A DNA stretch of 64,000 nt from JBBQNR01 sp963774075 (GTDB taxonomy: Bacteria > Actinomycetota > Thermoleophilia > Solirubrobacterales > JBBDJG01). The DNA lies in assembly GCA_963774075.1 (NCBI GenBank), contig CAVZDP010000009.1, forward strand, positions 124,001-188,000, given 5' to 3'. This document shows, one piece after another, positions 44,028 to 52,487 of the stretch (its first letter is position 1; every line of letters starts with the position of its first letter). The notes under the pieces are model-generated. The model did no database searches and was not told the DNA's origin. It saw only the letters and a program-made list of their open reading frames with translations. The position numbers were made by a program, and so were the translations under genes.

Positions 44028-45062
44028 ATGAACGGTCACCGCGCACCGTCGCAGCGACTCGGCGTGCGAGGGGTTCCGCGCGCAATCTCGGTCGCGGTGG
44101 CGATCTTCTCGATCGCTTTTGCGACCGGGCTCGCGACCGCGAGCGCGGGCACTCCGGGCCCCGACAACATAGTCGCCAGCAACCGGGACAACACGATCCA
44201 CGGGGGTCGCTCCGCGGACACGATCTACGGGCGTGGAGGCGATGACACGATCAACGGCGGTACGGGGCACGATCGCCTCTTCGGAGGCGACGGCAACGAC
44301 AGGCTCGACGGCGACACCGGCGACGAGTACGTAGACGGAGGCGGCGGGGACGACACCGGAATCGGCGGATTTGGCCGCGACCAACTGCACGGCGGTGCTG
44401 GCAATGACGCGCTCTACACCGACGAGGCCGGCGACAGCGCCTACGGCGAGGAAGGCAACGACAAGCTCTACGGCGGATCGGGCACCGACCGACTCTACGG
44501 GGGCCCGGGCGACGACGACCTCTCGGGCGACTCGGGCAAGGACCTGCTGTACGGTGGACCGGGCGACGACGTGCTCCACTCCAACGACCGCGGGGCGGAG
44601 GGCCTGGCCAACTGCGGGCCCGGCAGGGACATCCTCTACATCGACCCGTACGAGAGCAAGGGCGGTATCTCAGACAGCCACATCGACCAGAGCGGCTGCG
44701 AAGAGGTGATCGAGCTGAGCGCGCCTCCGCGCGACCCCGACGACGGCGTGGTTCGTTTCGGCGGCCCGGGTCGCCGCACCTTGGAGGGGACCCCGAAGAA
44801 CGACAAGCTCCTCGGGGCGGCGGGGGATGACACGATCACCGGCAACGGGGGCGACGACATCATCTGGGGCGACCGGCTCCCCAACACGACCGGCAACGAC
44901 ACGCTCTCGGGCGGCCCCGGAGACGATCAGATCTGGGGCAACCCGGGCAACGACGTGCTCAGCGGCGGCCCCGGAGCGGACCGCGTTGACTGCGGCCCTG
45001 GACACGACATCGCCTACGTGGACCCGAGCGACCGCGTTCTCGGCTGCGAGGAGAGGCGCTGA
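44028..45062 (+). CDS. Secreted RTX (calcium-binding beta-roll) protein
   Basis: 344 residues from ATG 44028, preceded by GGGAGG; the open frame to 43749 is not coding. The N-terminus (MNGHRAPSQRLGVRG...) carries a signal peptide ending near TASAG, about residue 42. Two blocks of RTX nonapeptides follow (GGRSADTIYGRGGDDTINGG and later GNDTLSGGPGDDQIWG), separated by a non-repeat segment with a Cys pair (LANCGPG, SGCEEV). The protein ends in VDCGPGHDIAYVDPSDRVLGCEERR, a common cap in actinobacterial RTX proteins. It should bind calcium outside the cell. No type I secretion genes are nearby; Sec export is implied. Confidence 0.9.
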   Translation: MNGHRAPSQRLGVRGVPRAISVAVAIFSIAFATGLATASAGTPGPDNIVASNRDNTIHGGRSADTIYGRGGDDTINGGTGHDRLFGGDGNDRLDGDTGDEYVDGGGGDDTGIGGFGRDQLHGGAGNDALYTDEAGDSAYGEEGNDKLYGGSGTDRLYGGPGDDDLSGDSGKDLLYGGPGDDVLHSNDRGAEGLANCGPGRDILYIDPYESKGGISDSHIDQSGCEEVIELSAPPRDPDDGVVRFGGPGRRTLEGTPKNDKLLGAAGDDTITGNGGDDIIWGDRLPNTTGNDTLSGGPGDDQIWGNPGNDVLSGGPGADRVDCGPGHDIAYVDPSDRVLGCEERR

Positions 45063-45119
45063 CCGGCTCCTTCAAGCGCTGAACGAGCCGCCCGGCCAGA
45101 AGGCATTTCGCCCAACCGT

Positions 45120-46067
45120 CTAAGGCAGCCGGCCGGTCCAGCGCACCGAGGTCGCGATCGCGCCGAGCAGCAGGAGAGACCCGCCGAGCGCGAACGCGAC
45201 GGTGATCTCGCGGCGCTCAGTTTTCGTGCTGAGCTGCGAGCCGAGCGCCTTGTAGACGGCTGACAGCTCCTCGGCGTCCTCCGCCGAGAAAGCGCGGCCG
45301 TTCGAGGTGTTCGCGATGCGTTTGAGGGTCTCCGGGTCGGGATTCGCCGGCAGCGGCCGGCCGAAGACCGGATCCGGCACCGTCGCCTCGCGCGTCCCGA
45401 GGCTGACGGTGAAGATGGGGATGCGCTTGCGACCTGCCTCGGTAGCGACCGCGACCGGGTCGCGTCCGGTCGTCGTCTTTCCGTCCGAGAGGAGGACGAT
45501 GGCGGCAGGAGCGCGCCTGCCGTTGCGCCGGTCCTGGAGGACGGTGTCGAGGGCGACCTGGAGCGCCTCGCCCGTCGCCGTGGCGCCGTCCGCGGTCTGC
45601 GCGTCGATCACTCTGCGCGCGTCGGCGTGGTTCGGGCTGGGGGAGTGGACGGCATCAGGGGCGTCGGAGAAGGTGATCACGCCGAGCCGGATCGTGCGGG
45701 GAAGCTGCCCGACGAAGGAGCGCGCGGAGCGCTTGGCCGCGGTCATGCGATCCGGCGACACGTCGGTCGCGAGCATCGACCGCGAGTGGTCGGTCACCAG
45801 CATGATCGTGGCGCGCTCGAGGGGCACGGCGACCGAGCGTTGGGGCTTGGCCAGCGCCATCACGAGCGCGGCGAGCGCCGCGAGAGCGAGTGCCGCCGGG
45901 ATGTGGCGCCGCCACGCGGGCATGGTGAGCGCGGCAACCTTCAGCGTCGAGACGGCCGTGAAGCGGACGGCGTGGCGATTCGCGCGCTGCCGGCTCGCCG
46001 CCAGGGCGAGCAGGGCAAGCGGGAGGAGCAGCAAACCGAACAGGTACGTGGGGGCGGCGAAGCTCAT
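45120..46067 (-). CDS. BatA/BatB-like VWA-domain membrane protein (second copy)
   Basis: 315 residues from ATG 46067, overlapping the DUF58 stop as ATGA; the longer frame to 46097 is not needed. Membrane helices at about 8-24 and 57-74, a VWA domain with MIDAS motif DHSRS (Asp93, Ser95, Ser97), LLSDGKTT and a C-terminal helix. The layout matches aerotolerance (Bat) proteins. Paralogous to 48029-48988 throughout. Confidence 0.9.
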   Translation of the reverse strand: MSFAAPTYLFGLLLLPLALLALAASRQRANRHAVRFTAVSTLKVAALTMPAWRRHIPAALALAALAALVMALAKPQRSVAVPLERATIMLVTDHSRSMLATDVSPDRMTAAKRSARSFVGQLPRTIRLGVITFSDAPDAVHSPSPNHADARRVIDAQTADGATATGEALQVALDTVLQDRRNGRRAPAAIVLLSDGKTTTGRDPVAVATEAGRKRIPIFTVSLGTREATVPDPVFGRPLPANPDPETLKRIANTSNGRAFSAEDAEELSAVYKALGSQLSTKTERREITVAFALGGSLLLLGAIATSVRWTGRLP

Positions 46068-46972
46068 CGCAGTCTGCGTCCGAGCTCCTCGAGCCACGAG
46101 TCTCCCGTAGAGAGCACGACGTGCTCGACACGGAGGCGGCGCAGCTCGCGGGCCACCCGCTCCCTCTCCTCACTCTCCAGCTTCGCGAAGGCTTCGCGCA
46201 CCGCGCGCCGCGACGTATCGACCTCCACGCGCTCTCCCGTCTCGGGGTCCACCAGCGCGAGATGGCCGACCGCCGGCAGGCTCGCCTCCCGCTCGTCGCG
46301 AACCTCCACCGCCATTACCGAGTGGCGCGCGCTCAACGCGCCGAGCGGGGATGTCCAGGCGTCGTGGTCGCGGAAGTCGGAGACGATCGCGACGAGGCCG
46401 GGCTGCGTGGCTGCCTTGCGAAGGTGACCGAGGACCGATGCCAGCGCCGCCGGCCGCGAAACGCCGTCGGTGGCGACGCCTTCGGCCAGCGCCCTGCGAA
46501 CGGCCGCGACACCTGGCTTGGACGCCCGCGGTCGCAGCAGGCGGGGCGCCTCGGAGCCGAAGGTCATGAGTGCCACGCGCCCGGCGCGGCGCACCGCGAG
46601 CCGCGCCAGCACGAGCGCCACACCCTCGGCCACGTCCGCCTTCAACCGGTTCGCGGTCCCGAATGCCATCGACGGCGAGACGTCGAGGACTATCCACGTC
46701 GTGAGCGTTCGCTCGGGCACGTGCAGGCGCACGTGCGGCTCCCCGGTGCGCGCCGTCGCGGCCGCGTCGATCTGCCGCATGTCGTCACCGACCTCGTAGG
46801 GGCGCAGCTGCGCCAGCTCCGCACCGGCGCCGATACCCGCGGCGCGACGATCGCCGGGCATGGTGCCGGCCGTGCGCCGCGCGACGACGAGATCGAGGGC
46901 GTCGACGAGCCGTTGCGGCATCGGGCCCGGCCCCTGCCGCGCGGCGGGCACGCGAAGGGCGCCCTGGCTCAC
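46064..46972 (-). CDS. DUF58-domain protein
   Basis: 302 residues from GTG 46972, overlapping the MoxR stop. The hallmark LRPYEVGDDMRQIDA and the following VRLHVPERT are present, then a VWA-like fold with DVSPSM in place of the MIDAS motif. Such proteins always travel with MoxR ATPases, and are thought to act as partners in protein-complex assembly. It is cytoplasmic; unlike many DUF58 proteins it lacks N-terminal membrane helices. Confidence 0.92.
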   Translation of the reverse strand: MSQGALRVPAARQGPGPMPQRLVDALDLVVARRTAGTMPGDRRAAGIGAGAELAQLRPYEVGDDMRQIDAAATARTGEPHVRLHVPERTLTTWIVLDVSPSMAFGTANRLKADVAEGVALVLARLAVRRAGRVALMTFGSEAPRLLRPRASKPGVAAVRRALAEGVATDGVSRPAALASVLGHLRKAATQPGLVAIVSDFRDHDAWTSPLGALSARHSVMAVEVRDEREASLPAVGHLALVDPETGERVEVDTSRRAVREAFAKLESEERERVARELRRLRVEHVVLSTGDSWLEELGRRLR

Positions 46973-47991
46973 GCGACCGCCGCCCCGCGGCGCAGGTGGT
47001 CCGTGGCCGGCTCGCCGACCGCCACCAGGACCCGCTCGATCAGCTCGTCGGCGCTGACGTCCTCTGCCAGGGCGTCGTAGGAGAGCACGAGGCGGTGGCG
47101 CAGGACATCGGCGGCGAGATCGCGCACGTCATCCGCGGACACGTGGCCGCGACCGCGCAGGAGCGCCAGCGCGCGGCCGGCCTGGATCAGACCGATCGGC
47201 CCGCGCGGGCTCGCCCCGTACTCGATCAGCGGCTCGAGCTCCTCGAGCCCGTAGTGCGCCGGGCGACGCGTGGCGTCCGCGAGCGCGACCGCGTACGCGA
47301 TCACCTCGCGATCCACGAGCACCGACTGGCATGCGCGCGAATAGCGCTTCAGCTCGTCGAGGGTGAGGCACTCGCGCACCTGCGCCGGATCACCGAGGGA
47401 GCGCCCGACGACGGCCGCCTCCTCGCCGGTGCTCGGGTAGTCGACCACGACCTTCATCAGGAAGCGGTCGACCTGGGCCTCGGGCAGGGGGTAGGTGCCC
47501 TCGGCCTCGATCGGGTTCTGGGTCGCCATCACGAGGAACGGCAGCGGCACTTCGAACGTCTTGCCTCCGATCGTGACCTGCTGTTCCTGCATCACCTCGA
47601 GCAGCGCCGACTGGACCTTGGCGGGCGCGCGGTTGATCTCGTCCGCCAGCAGGAAGTTGCCGAACACCGGCCCGAGCTCGATGTCGAACCTGCCCGTGTC
47701 GGGCCGGTAGATGCGCGTGCCGACGAGATCCGCCGGCACCAGGTCGGGGGTGAACTGGATGCGGCGGAAGGTCCCGCCGAGAATCTCGGCGAAGGTCTTT
47801 ACCGTGAGCGTCTTGGCCAGGCCGGGCACGCCCTCGAGCAGGACGTGCCCGCCGGCGAGGAGTGCGATGACGAGCCGCTCGAGCATCCCGTCCTGACCGA
47901 CGATGACGCGCTTGACCTCGTGCAGCGCCTCGTCGAGGGTTGCGTGGGCCTCTTCACGAACGGCGGTCGGGTGTTCGGGTACGGGGGTCAC
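46969..47991 (-). CDS. MoxR-family AAA+ ATPase
   Basis: 340 residues from ATG 47991. Walker A GVPGLAKT at 54-61, Walker B LLADEI at 114-119, sensor 1 in VMATQNPIE, arginine finger region in EAQVDRF. Full-length for the family. It lies 37 bp after the first VWA gene and overlaps DUF58 by 4 bp. The likely role is chaperone-like remodelling with the DUF58 and VWA proteins. Confidence 0.95.
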   Translation of the reverse strand: MTPVPEHPTAVREEAHATLDEALHEVKRVIVGQDGMLERLVIALLAGGHVLLEGVPGLAKTLTVKTFAEILGGTFRRIQFTPDLVPADLVGTRIYRPDTGRFDIELGPVFGNFLLADEINRAPAKVQSALLEVMQEQQVTIGGKTFEVPLPFLVMATQNPIEAEGTYPLPEAQVDRFLMKVVVDYPSTGEEAAVVGRSLGDPAQVRECLTLDELKRYSRACQSVLVDREVIAYAVALADATRRPAHYGLEELEPLIEYGASPRGPIGLIQAGRALALLRGRGHVSADDVRDLAADVLRHRLVLSYDALAEDVSADELIERVLVAVGEPATDHLRRGAAVA

Positions 47992-48028
47992 AGGTCTCCT
48001 TTCGAATTCTTGGCCGGCTTCGCCGGCC

Positions 48029-48988
48029 CTAGATCAATCTTCCGAACCAGCGCGTCGACATGGCGACGCCGAGCAGCAGGAGTGCGAGCCCCCCACCGGC
48101 GAACGCCGACGTGATCTGGCGTTTCTCGTCGCGGTGCCCGAGCTCGGAGCCGAGCTTCTCGTAGATCTCCTTAAGGCTGTCCGCGCTGGCGGCCGAGTAG
48201 GCCTTGCCGTTCGACACGCGCGCAATCTGCGCGAGGGACTCGGGGTCGGGGGGGACGGGCCGCGAATACGTCGTTCCGTTCTTTCTCGTGACGGTGATCG
48301 TCCCCTCGTCGGTGCCCAGGGCTACCGTGTACACGCGCACGCCGAGCCGCTTCGCGGCCTCGGCCATCGCCACCGGGTCCCTACCTCTCGTCGAGGCGCC
48401 GTCAGACAGCAGGAGGACCGCCGCCGGTGGACGGCGCCTCTGCCGGCTGCCCCCAGGCCGCAGCATCTGGGTCGCCGCGCCGATCGCCTCGCCCGTGGCG
48501 GTCGCCCCGCTCGAGGTCATTCCGTCGATCGCCGCCCGAGCAGTCGCGCGATCGCGCGTCGGGCTCTGCAGCACGGTCGGAGTGCCGTTGAACGCGAGCA
48601 CGCCGATGTTCACCCGGGACGGCACCGCGTCCACGAACCGCCGCGCCGCGCGCTTGCCGGCGGCCAGCCGGCTCGGCTCGAGGTCGGTCGCGGTCATCGA
48701 GCCGGACACGTCGGTCGCGAGCACGATCGACGCCCGCTCTACAGGCACGGCCACGGTGCGCTGCGGCTTCGCGGCCGCGAGGATCAGCACGGCGAGCGCG
48801 GCGGCTGCGGCCAGGATGGGCGCGTGCCGGCGCCAGCCCGGGCGCCTCGGCGCGACCGAGGGCTGAAGGGCCGGAGCGGCGAATGCGGCGGCGGCCGCGC
48901 GACGATTGCGCTGCTCGACCAGATACATGGCCGCCAGCAGCGGCAAGGCCACGAGCCCGAGCAGTACGAGCGGCGCCGCGAAGCTCAC
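48029..48988 (-). CDS. BatA/BatB-like VWA-domain membrane protein (first copy)
   Basis: 319 residues from GTG 48988, overlapping the protease stop as GTGA. Same layout as 45120-46067: two N-terminal helices (about 6-22, 56-73), a VWA domain with MIDAS motif DVSGS (Asp93, Ser95, Ser97), LLSDGAST, and a C-terminal helix ending STRWFGRLI. The two VWA genes flank MoxR-DUF58 rather than sitting side by side. Confidence 0.92.
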   Translation of the reverse strand: MSFAAPLVLLGLVALPLLAAMYLVEQRNRRAAAAAFAAPALQPSVAPRRPGWRRHAPILAAAAALAVLILAAAKPQRTVAVPVERASIVLATDVSGSMTATDLEPSRLAAGKRAARRFVDAVPSRVNIGVLAFNGTPTVLQSPTRDRATARAAIDGMTSSGATATGEAIGAATQMLRPGGSRQRRRPPAAVLLLSDGASTRGRDPVAMAEAAKRLGVRVYTVALGTDEGTITVTRKNGTTYSRPVPPDPESLAQIARVSNGKAYSAASADSLKEIYEKLGSELGHRDEKRQITSAFAGGGLALLLLGVAMSTRWFGRLI

Positions 48989-50190
48989 GGCGTGGTGGCG
49001 CCGGGCCGCGTTCCGAGCGTGGCGCGCAGGAGCACGGTGGACCCGTCGCGCCGCACCTCGATCTGCACCTCGTCGCCCGGTTTGTTGTTCACGATCGCTG
49101 CGGCAATGTCGGATGGCTCGCGCACCTGCACGCCGTCGACCCGGACGATGACGTCGCCTGACTTCACGCCGGCCTGGTCGGCGGGACCGTCGGGGATGGC
49201 GTTCTGGACCGCGGCGCCGCTGGGGCTCGACGGCGAGGCCGGCGAGCTCTCGAGGCCCAGGTAGGCACGCTTGATCGTCCCGCCGCGGGAAAGGACGGGA
49301 ACCACCTGGCGAACCGCGTTCGACGGCACGGCGAAACCGATGCCCACATTGCCCGGGGTCCCCGCCGTCGTTTCGATCTGCGAGTTGACGCCGATCACCC
49401 TGCCGCCGTCGTTGAGCAGCGGTCCACCCGAGTTGCCCGGATTGATCGGAGCGTCCGTCTGGATCACCGCGTCGATCGAGAAGCCGTTCGGCGCCTGGAT
49501 CTCGCGCCCGACTCCGGAGACGATGCCCTCGGTGGCGGTGCGGTCGAGGCCGAACGGGTTGCCGATCGCTATCGCGGGGTCGCCCACCTGAACGGTGCGC
49601 GAGTCGGCGAGCCGGAGTGGTTTCACGCCGGCGGGCAGGCTCTGCGGATCGATGCGGACGACCGCCAGGTCGCTCGACGGGTCGGTCCCCTGCACGTTGC
49701 CGTTGATCGAGTCACTGTCCGCCCCGAAGCGCACCAGCACGCGCTCGGTCGTTCCGACCACGTGCGAGTTCGTCACGATCGTGCCGTTCCCGTCGATGAG
49801 GAAGCCGGTGCCGGACCCGCCGTTGGTCCTGATCGATACGACGGCCGGGCTCGCCGCCGCGTAGATGGCGCCGGTCCGAGTCTGGCCGCTGCGTGGCTTG
49901 ACGGCGTTGCCGGATACCGCCGGCAGTGCGTCGGGCCGGCTGCTCTCGTCGATCAGCGCGTTCGCGACCAGGACGCCGACGGCGACGACCCCCACCACGA
50001 GCCCGGCTGCCGTGAGCCTGCGGGCCCAGATGCGCCGGGATGGCGGGGTGTCCACGGGCGCGGGTGCCGGCTGGCGCCGCCGCGCGGCGGCTTCCTGAAG
50101 CGCGATCCGCTCGCGCTCGGCGGCCTCGCGGGCGCTATCGGAGCCGGCGCGCCAGTCGCCTCTCCACAGATGTCTGGGGTCGCGCCTCAT
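48985..50190 (-). CDS. HtrA/DegP-like membrane-anchored serine protease with PDZ domain
   Basis: 401 residues from ATG 50190, preceded by AAAGGGG. Cytoplasmic Arg-rich segment (1-55), one membrane helix (about 56-80), then a trypsin-like domain with catalytic His143 (TNSHVV), Asp174 (SSDLAVV) and Ser254 (GNSGGPL). One PDZ domain at about 310-395 (GPADQAGVKSGDVIVRVDG). The active site faces outside. It is first in an operon with VWA, MoxR, DUF58 and VWA genes, which ties envelope proteolysis to that system. Confidence 0.94.
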   Translation of the reverse strand: MRRDPRHLWRGDWRAGSDSAREAAERERIALQEAAARRRQPAPAPVDTPPSRRIWARRLTAAGLVVGVVAVGVLVANALIDESSRPDALPAVSGNAVKPRSGQTRTGAIYAAASPAVVSIRTNGGSGTGFLIDGNGTIVTNSHVVGTTERVLVRFGADSDSINGNVQGTDPSSDLAVVRIDPQSLPAGVKPLRLADSRTVQVGDPAIAIGNPFGLDRTATEGIVSGVGREIQAPNGFSIDAVIQTDAPINPGNSGGPLLNDGGRVIGVNSQIETTAGTPGNVGIGFAVPSNAVRQVVPVLSRGGTIKRAYLGLESSPASPSSPSGAAVQNAIPDGPADQAGVKSGDVIVRVDGVQVREPSDIAAAIVNNKPGDEVQIEVRRDGSTVLLRATLGTRPGATTP

Positions 50191-50404
50191 TCGATCCCCT
50201 TTCGGCCGGCCGAATCCACCATCCCGACATTGGAGCGGCTCCTGATAAGAGGCTCGTTAAGGACCAAGAGGCCGCCGTCGACGCTGAGGTCACCGCAGGC
50301 TCTACAGGTTCTCAGAAGCCGAGAGAACTCGCGCCGCTGCATCGGGCGAGCAAACCAGCGGTTCTTGTGAGGTTGATGGCAATTGCCTGAGATCCGGCTA
50401 AGAA

Positions 50405-52003
50405 TTACTGGGTCTGGGCCTGGTCCTGCTCCTGTTCGCGCTCGCGCAGCTCGATGCGACGGATCTTGCCCGTGAGCGTCTTCGGGAGATCGTCGACGAA
50501 CTCGACCCGCCGCGGGTAGGCGTAGGCCGAGTGGCGCTCGCGCACGAAGCGCTTGATCTCGTCGGCCAGCTCGGGCGACGGCTCGTGCCCCTGGGCGAGT
50601 ACCAGGAACGCCTTGACGACGTTGCCGCGCCGCTCGTCCGGTGAGGCGACCGCCGCCGCCTCCCGTACCGCCGGGTGCTCGATGCAGGCGGACTCGACCT
50701 CGAACGGCCCGATCCGGTAGCCGGCAGAGATGATGACGTCGTCGGCGCGACCGGCATACCAGAAGTAGCCATCCTCGTCCTGCTCGGCCGCGTCCTTGGT
50801 GTGGAACCACTCGCCGCCGAACGTCTCCTCGGACTCCTCGGGCCGGTTCCAGTAACCGATCGGATAGTGAGGGTTCGAGCGCGCCCGCAGACAGATCTCA
50901 CCTCGCTCCCCCTGCTGAACGGGCTGCTCGTCCTCGTCGAGGATCCTCACGTCCCAGCCCGGCATCGGCCTTCCCATGGACCCCTCGCGCACTTCCATGA
51001 ACGGAAAGTTCGCGCACAGCGGATAGGACTCGGTCAGGCCGTAGAAGTCGAGCACCGTGAGCCCGTACTGCTCGCGGAACCAGCGAATCGCCTCGGGGTT
51101 CAGCGGCTCGCCGGCCGAGCAGACGATGCGGAACCGTTGCGGGTAGCGCTTCCCCGCGTCCTCGATCCCCATCATCGCGCGCATGGCCGTCGGCGTGGTG
51201 AACACGTTCGTGACTCCGTGCTTCGAGAGGACCGCGAGCTGCTGCTCGGGATCGAAGCCGCCCTCCCGCTGGAAGACGAACTGAGTTGCGCCGAGCCGCC
51301 ACGGGCCGAGCAACGGCGCGATGCCCGCGGCCCAGGCCCATTCTCCCATCCCGTGAAATAGCTCCCCGTCGCGCACGTCGTGGCAATAGACGAACTCCTC
51401 GTGGGCCAGGATGTAACGGTGGGCGTGGAGGATGCCTTTCGCCAGGCCGGTCGTGCCGGATGAGTAGTAGAGCTGCGCGGGATCGTCGGCTGCGGTGTCG
51501 AGTGCCTCGAACCGGCTCGACGCATCGGCGAGCAGCTCGTCGTCGAGGATGAGGATCTGCTCGACGAGGTCGGGCTCGATGCGGTCGGCGTTCTCGGAGT
51601 CTGTGATCAGAACCTTCGCCTGTGAGTCCTGTATTCGATGTCGAATTCCCTCGTCTCCGTACAGGACCGACATCGAGAGCAGGATCGCGCCGAGCTTCCA
51701 GGTGCCGATGAACGCGGCCGCCGTCTCTGGCGTCGCGGGGAGGAGCATCGCCACGCGGTCTCCTCGCTCGACCCCGTGCTCGCGCAACACGTTCGCGAAC
51801 TTCGCCGCCAGGTCCTGCAGCTCGCCCCAGCTCACATCGCGTCGATCGCCGCGCCAGTTCTCCCAGATCATCGCGAGCTTGTCGCGGGGGTGCTTGTCGC
51901 AGACGTCGACCGCGATGTTGTAGCGCTCGGGAACCTCCCAGCGGTGCCGGGCACAGAGCTCGTCGTAGGTGCGTGGAACCGAAGCGGGAGTCCGGAGAGA
52001 CAT
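50405..52003 (-). CDS. AMP-dependent acyl-CoA synthetase (medium-chain/ACSM-like)
   Basis: 532 residues from ATG 52003; the frame to 52102 is not used. Motifs of the ANL family: P-loop SSGTTGLAKG (181-190), FYGLTESYPL, RADDVIISAGYRIGPFEVES, and the catalytic Lys513 in LTGKIRR. The short N-terminal region and overall length fit acyl-CoA synthetases acting on medium-chain or aromatic acids; acetate is less likely. The last 15 residues are a Glu/Gln-rich tail. It is divergent from the giant gene at 52488, and the shared intergenic region holds the palindromic site at 52102-52129, 99 bp upstream of this start. Confidence 0.92.
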   Translation of the reverse strand: MSLRTPASVPRTYDELCARHRWEVPERYNIAVDVCDKHPRDKLAMIWENWRGDRRDVSWGELQDLAAKFANVLREHGVERGDRVAMLLPATPETAAAFIGTWKLGAILLSMSVLYGDEGIRHRIQDSQAKVLITDSENADRIEPDLVEQILILDDELLADASSRFEALDTAADDPAQLYYSSGTTGLAKGILHAHRYILAHEEFVYCHDVRDGELFHGMGEWAWAAGIAPLLGPWRLGATQFVFQREGGFDPEQQLAVLSKHGVTNVFTTPTAMRAMMGIEDAGKRYPQRFRIVCSAGEPLNPEAIRWFREQYGLTVLDFYGLTESYPLCANFPFMEVREGSMGRPMPGWDVRILDEDEQPVQQGERGEICLRARSNPHYPIGYWNRPEESEETFGGEWFHTKDAAEQDEDGYFWYAGRADDVIISAGYRIGPFEVESACIEHPAVREAAAVASPDERRGNVVKAFLVLAQGHEPSPELADEIKRFVRERHSAYAYPRRVEFVDDLPKTLTGKIRRIELREREQEQDQAQTQ

Positions 52004-52487
52004 GGCCGTCGAGCCTACTCGACCGGCGTCGAAATCCCGTGAAACGGCCACCAGTCCCCGTCCGCCAGGTGAAAACAACAGTGAAACGGCCGGCCTCGCC
52101 ATTCATCCGATCGGATGTCATCCGATCGGTTACTTGACAGCACCTTGGCAAACGAGGGCCTTTTCTTCACGGCATCTTGATATCCGAGTGAGTAGTGTCG
52201 CCGCCAAGGCAGGGTAGCCAGCCAAGGCCGCGGACGGCCTGAGCAGTCGAAGAACGGATCAGGGTGGAAGCGCTCACTGTTTACAGGGCGCAGCAGCAAC
52301 AGGGGATAGGGGTGGATGTTCCGGGCCCCGGGCGGACCATTAGCTACGTGGCCGCGAACGTTGCCGGGTGCGTGGCAACGATCCCGACTCCTACCAACTG
52401 CCAGCCGTGCTTCAACGGCCGAGCGGTTCGGCAAGTGAAACCGGACATCGTGATCGCAGGAGCGTCTCGGCCGTGCAAGGAGGAAGG
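52004..52487. other. 484-bp divergent intergenic region
   Basis: It contains the palindromic site described separately, a TTGACA at 52134-52139 immediately after it with no clear -10 for the plus strand, and a small hairpin AGGCCG/CGGCCT at 52225-52240. The remaining about 240 nt before the GTG start of the next gene show no gene or recognisable RNA element. Confidence 0.6.
52102..52129. promoter_or_regulatory. Palindromic operator-like site shared with the 29270 region
   Basis: TTCATCCGATCGGATG at 52102-52117 is identical to 29270-29285. A second copy of its core, CATCCGATCGG, lies at 52119-52129, 15 bp further on. The site abuts a TTGACA at 52134. It could control the acyl-CoA synthetase, the secreted-protein gene at 52488, or both. 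Confidence 0.6.

Noticed and set aside
52134..52139. Full promoter at TTGACA before the 52488 gene
   Set aside because: No acceptable -10 hexamer at 16-19 bp, so only the -35-like match is noted.
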